Program-made: the position numbers and the translations under genes
Part shown: in pieces, positions 60,372 through 64,000 of the stretch
Position numbering within the stretch: position 1 is the stretch's first letter
Layout of the letters: every line of letters starts with the position of its first letter
Source of the DNA: Sporosarcina globispora
Lineage (GTDB): Bacteria; Bacillota; Bacilli; Bacillales; Cytobacillaceae
Assembly: GCF_001274725.1 (NCBI RefSeq)
Contig: NZ_LGUF01000007.1
Location: 1,034,561 to 1,098,560, forward strand
Reading direction: 5' to 3'
Length of the DNA stretch: 64,000 nt
The notes under the pieces: generated by a model
The model's input: the letters and a program-made list of their open reading frames with translations, nothing else
What the model was told of the DNA's origin: nothing
Databases searched by the model: none

Positions 60372-60424
60372 CAGCAGCCGATTCAGTGGGCTTTTTTCTT
60401 TTTCAACAAAAGGGGCAGGTTTAT
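60372..60424 (+). repeat. Terminator-linked repeat, copy 3
   Basis: An imperfect hairpin (AGCC.../...GGGCT) with TTTTTTCTTTTTC is followed by AACAAAAGGGGCAGGTTTAT (60405-60424), identical to copy 1. Confidence 0.85.
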
Positions 60425-60447
60425 TGAATAAACACCGGGAGATTCGG

Positions 60448-60475
60448 AGCGCAGGTAATTACCTCGCTTCTTTTT
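60448..60475 (+). terminator. Terminator-like hairpin upstream of the sigma-factor gene
   Basis: AGCG-c-AGGT pairs with ACCT-CGCT around AATT, followed by TCTTTTT, 80 bp before the sigma-factor start. It could be an attenuator or the end of an upstream transcript. Confidence 0.65.
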
Positions 60476-60557
60476 AGTGGCAAAACAATTTTTTATCATA
60501 ACACAAAAACTTACTATGTTTTGGAATCGTCTAATGGGTGGAAGGGAGCAGAGTGCC

Positions 60558-61091
60558 TTGGAAGAAAGTATTATTGAAGATCTAATCGTACATGAAAGGG
60601 AAAAACTAATTGAACAGCTAATGGACCAATATGGCCAATCGTTATTGCACCTTACCTTTTCATACGTTGGTAAAAGAGAGATCGCAGAAGACCTTACTCA
60701 AGAAATTTTTGTGAAATGTTATCAAAAGTTGGACCAATACCAAAAAAAATCCTCACTAAAATCCTGGATCTGGAGAATAGCAATTAATCATTGCAAGGAT
60801 TACTTAAGGAGTTGGCATTATAAACATATTGTGGTTTCGGAGGAACATGTAAAAAATACCCCGAGCCAAGAAAAAAGAGTGGAAAACCAAGTTATCCAGA
60901 GATATGAAGACGAAGAATTAGTTAGAACCGTAATGAGTTTGCCAGATACATACAGGGAAGTTATATATTTATACTATTTTGAAGAATTACCGATTAAGGA
61001 AATATCTAACCTAACAAGTGTGAATCAAAATACAATTAAGACCAGGCTAAAGCGAGCAAAAGAAATTTTAAAAGAGAGCTTGGAGGTATAA
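60558..61091 (+). CDS. ECF-type RNA polymerase sigma factor
   Basis: Sigma-70 family protein of 177 aa. Region 2: LLHLTFSYVGKREIAEDLTQ and EIFVKCYQKLDQYQKKSSLK, with WIWRIAINHCKDYLR; region 4: SLPDTYREVIYLYYFEELPI, KEISNLTSVNQNTIKTRLKR. I prefer TTG 60558, 9 bp after GAAGGGAG; upstream in-frame GTG 60477 and ATG codons lack sites and give an unusually long N-terminus. No classical anti-sigma gene follows; instead a PadR regulator and a HAAS-SEDS membrane protein do, which may take that role (inference). Confidence 0.88.
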   Translation: MEESIIEDLIVHEREKLIEQLMDQYGQSLLHLTFSYVGKREIAEDLTQEIFVKCYQKLDQYQKKSSLKSWIWRIAINHCKDYLRSWHYKHIVVSEEHVKNTPSQEKRVENQVIQRYEDEELVRTVMSLPDTYREVIYLYYFEELPIKEISNLTSVNQNTIKTRLKRAKEILKESLEV

Positions 61092-61093
61092 AC

Positions 61094-61501
61094 ATGGAAG
61101 ATCGTTTAAAGAACTTTAAAAAGGCTATGAAAAGAACGGTATTACAGGACCTTACTTTTACAGAGAAACATAAAAGTAGCATTAGACGACAGATTAGCTA
61201 CCCTTCCATCTCAGAAGAGGGGGTATTAGTCGCCATTTTTCAGTTGCTGAAAGAAAAACGGACAGGTTTTGAATTGAATAGACTATTACGTGCAAGAGGA
61301 ATTGAGAAGTTTGAAAACGAAGAGGGGTTCCTCTATATGTCCTTGCATAGATTAGAACATAAAGGTTACCTTCATACTCACTGGATAGAGCCTGATGTTA
61401 AATACTACCAACTTAATGCCAAAGGGTTAAAAATGCTGAAAAACCTTGAAAATAAAGGTAATAATGAAGCTTACTTTCTAAATGAAATATTGGAGAGGTA
61501 A
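61094..61501 (+). CDS. PadR-like transcriptional regulator
   Basis: Protein of 135 aa with a PadR winged helix: EGVLVAIFQLLKEKRTGFEL, FLYMSLHRLEHKGYLHTHWI (the Y-x-x-L-x-x-L-E-x-x-G recognition pattern) and KYYQLNAKGLKML. A basic 40-residue N-terminal extension (FKKAMKRTVLQDLTF) is unusual. Such regulators are commonly paired with HAAS-domain membrane proteins, as here. ATG 61094 follows GGAGGT inside the end of the sigma gene, so the two are tightly coupled. Confidence 0.88.
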   Translation: MEDRLKNFKKAMKRTVLQDLTFTEKHKSSIRRQISYPSISEEGVLVAIFQLLKEKRTGFELNRLLRARGIEKFENEEGFLYMSLHRLEHKGYLHTHWIEPDVKYYQLNAKGLKMLKNLENKGNNEAYFLNEILER

Positions 61502-61506
61502 TAAAT

Positions 61507-62700
61507 ATGACAAATATTAGGGAGCATTTCTTAAACGAAGTTATGCAATACATAAAATCAAGAGAAGCTAAGGAAATTGTCTACAAAGAGCTAAGTTATC
61601 ATCTAGAAAAGTCAAAATCAGAATTAGTGTCTAAGGCTGTACCCCAAAACAAAGCAGAAGAACAAGTTATCAAGCAAATGGGGAACCCATCAAAACTGGG
61701 TACTCATTTTAATAAACTGTATAGACCGGTATTTGATTGGAAACTATTTGGTCTTTTTATCATTATTATCTCAATGGGGATACTACCAATTATAAATGCA
61801 GATGGTTTTTCTATGGCCAGACAAATAATAAATATTGTATTGGGAATCTTGGTCACAATAACGTTTATGTTGATAGATTATAGAAAAATAAAGAAATTAG
61901 GCTGGCTATTTCTTATAGTAGCGTTCGGGTTTCTGCTTGCTTTAAATTTTTTCCCTAATGCAATGATTAATGGAGTGTCCATTATACGAATAATGGGTTT
62001 TACTATTAGTGGAATATCTCTTTTACCTATCCTTTTGGTATTTTGGGCATTCTATCTATCTAAAGAGAAACCAAATTTAATCGTAATATATAGTGTGTAC
62101 TTGATTTCTGTAATCTTGTTTATGAGATTGTCTAATTTTACTGATGTTTTCATTTATTCGGTTTTAGTGTTAACGTTGTTTTTATCTAGCTCTATTAATA
62201 AAATGACCATTTATAAAACCATTGGCGTTTATTTTGGTCTACTTCTTACCTATGTAAGTGTATTTTGGTTTACTGCGAAAGAGTTACAAAAGATTCGTTT
62301 GTTAGCATTTTTAAACCCTGCTGAATACCAGCATAATGAAGGTTTTATATACCTGGTGTTAAAGGATTTTAGAACTCAAAGTGGTTGGTTTGGTCATAAG
62401 CAATTACCTAAGTATTATATACAAGAACTGGCAACAGATATGGTGTTTGCAAATATCATGTATTTTTATGGTTGGCTAGTATCCGGGTTTCTACTAGTTC
62501 TATTATCTTTACTCTTTTATAGAATGGTTATTCTATCTATACAAATAAAGGACCGATTCGGTAAGCAGCTGATCATAGGTGTTTGTTCATTACTTTCTGT
62601 CCAATTTGTATTTAATGTTGGTACGGTACTAGGTTTATTACCACATATATCGATTTCATTACCATTCATTAGCTACGGTCTAACACCGTGTAACTGCTAA
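61507..62700 (+). pseudogene. HAAS-SEDS (FtsW/RodA/SpoVE-like) protein, truncated by an insertion element
   Basis: Frame of 397 aa. The N-terminal cytosolic HAAS-type domain (EVMQYIKSREAKEIVYKELS, YHLEKSKSELV, NKAEEQVIKQMGNPSKLGTH) is followed by about nine or ten membrane helices of the SEDS family with GWFGHKQLPKYYIQELATDM and a C-terminal LPHISISLPFISYG motif. SEDS proteins are peptidoglycan glycosyltransferases. After ISYGLTP the frame enters an IS21-like end (62689) and stops as CNC, so the last helix is lost. The intact gene would have ended about 25-40 residues later. Third gene of the sigma/PadR operon. Confidence 0.85.
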
Positions 62701-64000
62701 ACTAAGTTGAACAGTTTCTGACAGATAAAAATGAACACTTTTTGCCCGATTTTTTCTCAGCTAAGTTATGATGGGAGTTTAACACCATTGTTTTAGCTGG
62801 AGGATCTGAAAGGTGGAAAAATTACAATTGTTAGTGCAAGTTAAGCAACTTAAGAAACTAGGATTTTCAATCGCCGCCATTGCAAAAAAACTCGATGTTT
62901 CTAGAAATACAGTTTATAAGTATTTGGATATGAGTTTTGAGGAAGCTACAGATTGGATTAGTTCGTTGAGGACAAGAAAAAGGAAACTTGATCCCTATCA
63001 GAATCAACTTTTAACTTGGTTAAAAGAGCATCCAGATCTGTCTTCTGCACAGATTGAGGATTGGCTAAAGGAACGATACCCTAACTTAGAGGTTGGCGGC
63101 AGTACGATTCGTTCTTATGTTAGGGAGTTAAGAGATATTCACCATATTCCAAAAGCAGTACATATACGTTCCCATGAAGCTGTGGAAGAATTGGCCGCGG
63201 GTAAACAAATACAGGTTGATTGGGGAGAAATAAAGGTCAAGAATACTCAAAACAAAGAGGTGAAGCTTTTCTTTATCTCATTTGTCCTTTCCCATTCTCG
63301 ATATAAGTATGTCGAGTGGCTAGATAGGCCGTTTACTACTAGAGACACCATTCGGTGTCATGAGCAGGCCTTTAAATACTTTGGAGGAATGTCGGAAGAA
63401 ATCGTTTATGATCAGGACCATTTAATAACGGTTAGTGAAAACGCAGGTGATATTATCCTGACAGCAGAGTTCCAGGCATATAAACAGGAACGAGGTTTCA
63501 GATTATACCTCTGCAGGAAGTCAGATCCACAAAGTAAAGGGAAAATTGAAAATGTAGTTAAATTCATTAAAAGAAATTTTGCGAAGAATCGTGTATTCTC
63601 AAACCTCGATGAATGGAATGAGAGGTCACTTGCATGGTTGGATAGAACGGGGAACCATAATGTTCATCACACAATTAAAAAGAGACCGGTAGAAGTGCAC
63701 GCCCTCGAAAAGCAACACTTAAAACCAGTCTCCTCTCTACTCTCTTTCGAGAGCAACCTAGGTAATAGTATAACAAGGACCGTTCATAAGGACAATGTTA
63801 TTAAATACAAATCCAATCGTTATTCACTCCCTCTGGGTACATTCCGTCCCAAGGGGGACAATACCGTCTATGTGGAAGTGTCAAATGAAGAGGTCATTAT
63901 TCGGGCAACGAACCAAGGGGAGATTCTAGCTAAACACCCGTTATGTCATGGGAAAGGTGAATTGATTAAAAACCGGAACCACACGAGAGATCGCTCAAAA
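62689..64000 (+). mobile_element. IS21-family insertion sequence (left end, continues beyond window)
   Basis: The left end begins TGTAACTGC at 62689, where SEDS coding similarity stops. It has internal repeated motifs TTGAACAGTTT (62706 on) and ATGAACACTTT, typical of IS21 terminal binding sites, then istA. The right end, istB and any target duplication lie outside the window. Confidence 0.85.
62813..64000 (+). CDS. istA: IS21-family transposase IstA (partial)
   Basis: Open frame of 396 codons with no stop before the window end. N-terminal HTH (QLKKLGFSIAAIAKKLDVSR, NTVYKYL), then a DDE integrase core: first Asp in QVDWGEIKV, second in EIVYDQDHL, Glu in KGKIENVVKFIKRNF. C-terminal beta-barrel with VIKYKSNRYSLPLG. 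GTG 62813 is 9 bp after GGAGG. The plus-strand istA continues past 64000 and istB should follow. Confidence 0.93.
   Translation, partial: MEKLQLLVQVKQLKKLGFSIAAIAKKLDVSRNTVYKYLDMSFEEATDWISSLRTRKRKLDPYQNQLLTWLKEHPDLSSAQIEDWLKERYPNLEVGGSTIRSYVRELRDIHHIPKAVHIRSHEAVEELAAGKQIQVDWGEIKVKNTQNKEVKLFFISFVLSHSRYKYVEWLDRPFTTRDTIRCHEQAFKYFGGMSEEIVYDQDHLITVSENAGDIILTAEFQAYKQERGFRLYLCRKSDPQSKGKIENVVKFIKRNFAKNRVFSNLDEWNERSLAWLDRTGNHNVHHTIKKRPVEVHALEKQHLKPVSSLLSFESNLGNSITRTVHKDNVIKYKSNRYSLPLGTFRPKGDNTVYVEVSNEEVIIRATNQGEILAKHPLCHGKGELIKNRNHTRDRSK

Noticed and set aside
1..64000. tRNA, rRNA genes, prophage or integrative element borders
   Set aside because: No tRNA-like cloverleaf, rRNA sequence, integrase gene or att-like duplicate was recognised by eye; only IS21 and transposon relics were seen.

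Overview
The window is a low-GC Firmicute chromosome of the Bacillaceae type. The evidence is synteny with Bacillus subtilis: lytABC/lytR-like wall genes, yigZ, degSU, degV, comFA-comFC, yvyF-flgM-flgN-flgK-flgL, yviE-fliW-csrA, hag, flaG-fliD-fliS-fliT, hpf, then secA-prfB, cccB, ftsEX, ctpB and minJ. Strong Shine-Dalgarno sites, frequent TTG/GTG starts and sigma-D, CsrA and manganese-riboswitch signals agree. No rRNA, tRNA or CRISPR array was seen.

Region by region. 1-7671 is an exopolymer operon: the tail of an oxidoreductase, a UDP-HexNAc 6-dehydrogenase, a hexapeptide acetyltransferase, a UDP-GlcNAc 2-epimerase-like enzyme, three family-4-type glycosyltransferases and gtaB. The first four resemble part of the WbpA/B/D/I route to a diacetamido uronic acid. 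7699-15276 (minus strand) holds a wall-remodelling group: LCP ligase, amidase with 11 SH3b domains, an SH3b coiled-coil protein and a SpoIID/LytB protein, plus yigZ. 15683-21596 carries degSU, degV, comFA and comFC; comFC appears to start at ATT. 21740-31818 is the late flagellar regulon, with sigma-D promoters before flgM, hag and flaG and a CsrA hairpin in the hag leader. 32058-36525 contains hpf, a BMP lipoprotein plus chemoreceptor operon with its own sigma-D promoter, a YkvA protein and a Spo0M-like protein.

36650-45388 is accessory: an apparently orphaned yybP-ykoY manganese riboswitch, a GGT-like enzyme, a split chromate-type transporter, a decayed helicase, SEC-C proteins (one frameshifted) and a NERD protein. 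Two copies of a 20-bp-period array lie in this stretch. 45597-57838 returns to the conserved core: secA, prfB with its programmed frameshift, a YitT protein, cccB, ftsEX, an M23 hydrolase, ctpB and minJ.

57839-64000 is a second accessory stretch. It has a TniQ fragment, an NmrA-like gene, a frameshifted membrane-anchored protein and a sigma factor/PadR/HAAS-SEDS operon cut by an IS21-family element that runs off the end. Three direct copies of a short repeat, each just after a terminator hairpin, separate these transcription units like cassette borders.

The central logic is coordinated wall growth and motility: DegSU and sigma-D/FlgM/CsrA-FliW control flagella, the LCP/amidase and FtsEX/M23/CtpB/MinJ sets handle the envelope and division, and hpf/secA/prfB are housekeeping. 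The least explained structures are the two 20-bp arrays, the terminator-linked repeats, the orphan riboswitch and the structured G/C-tract element at 35941-36076.
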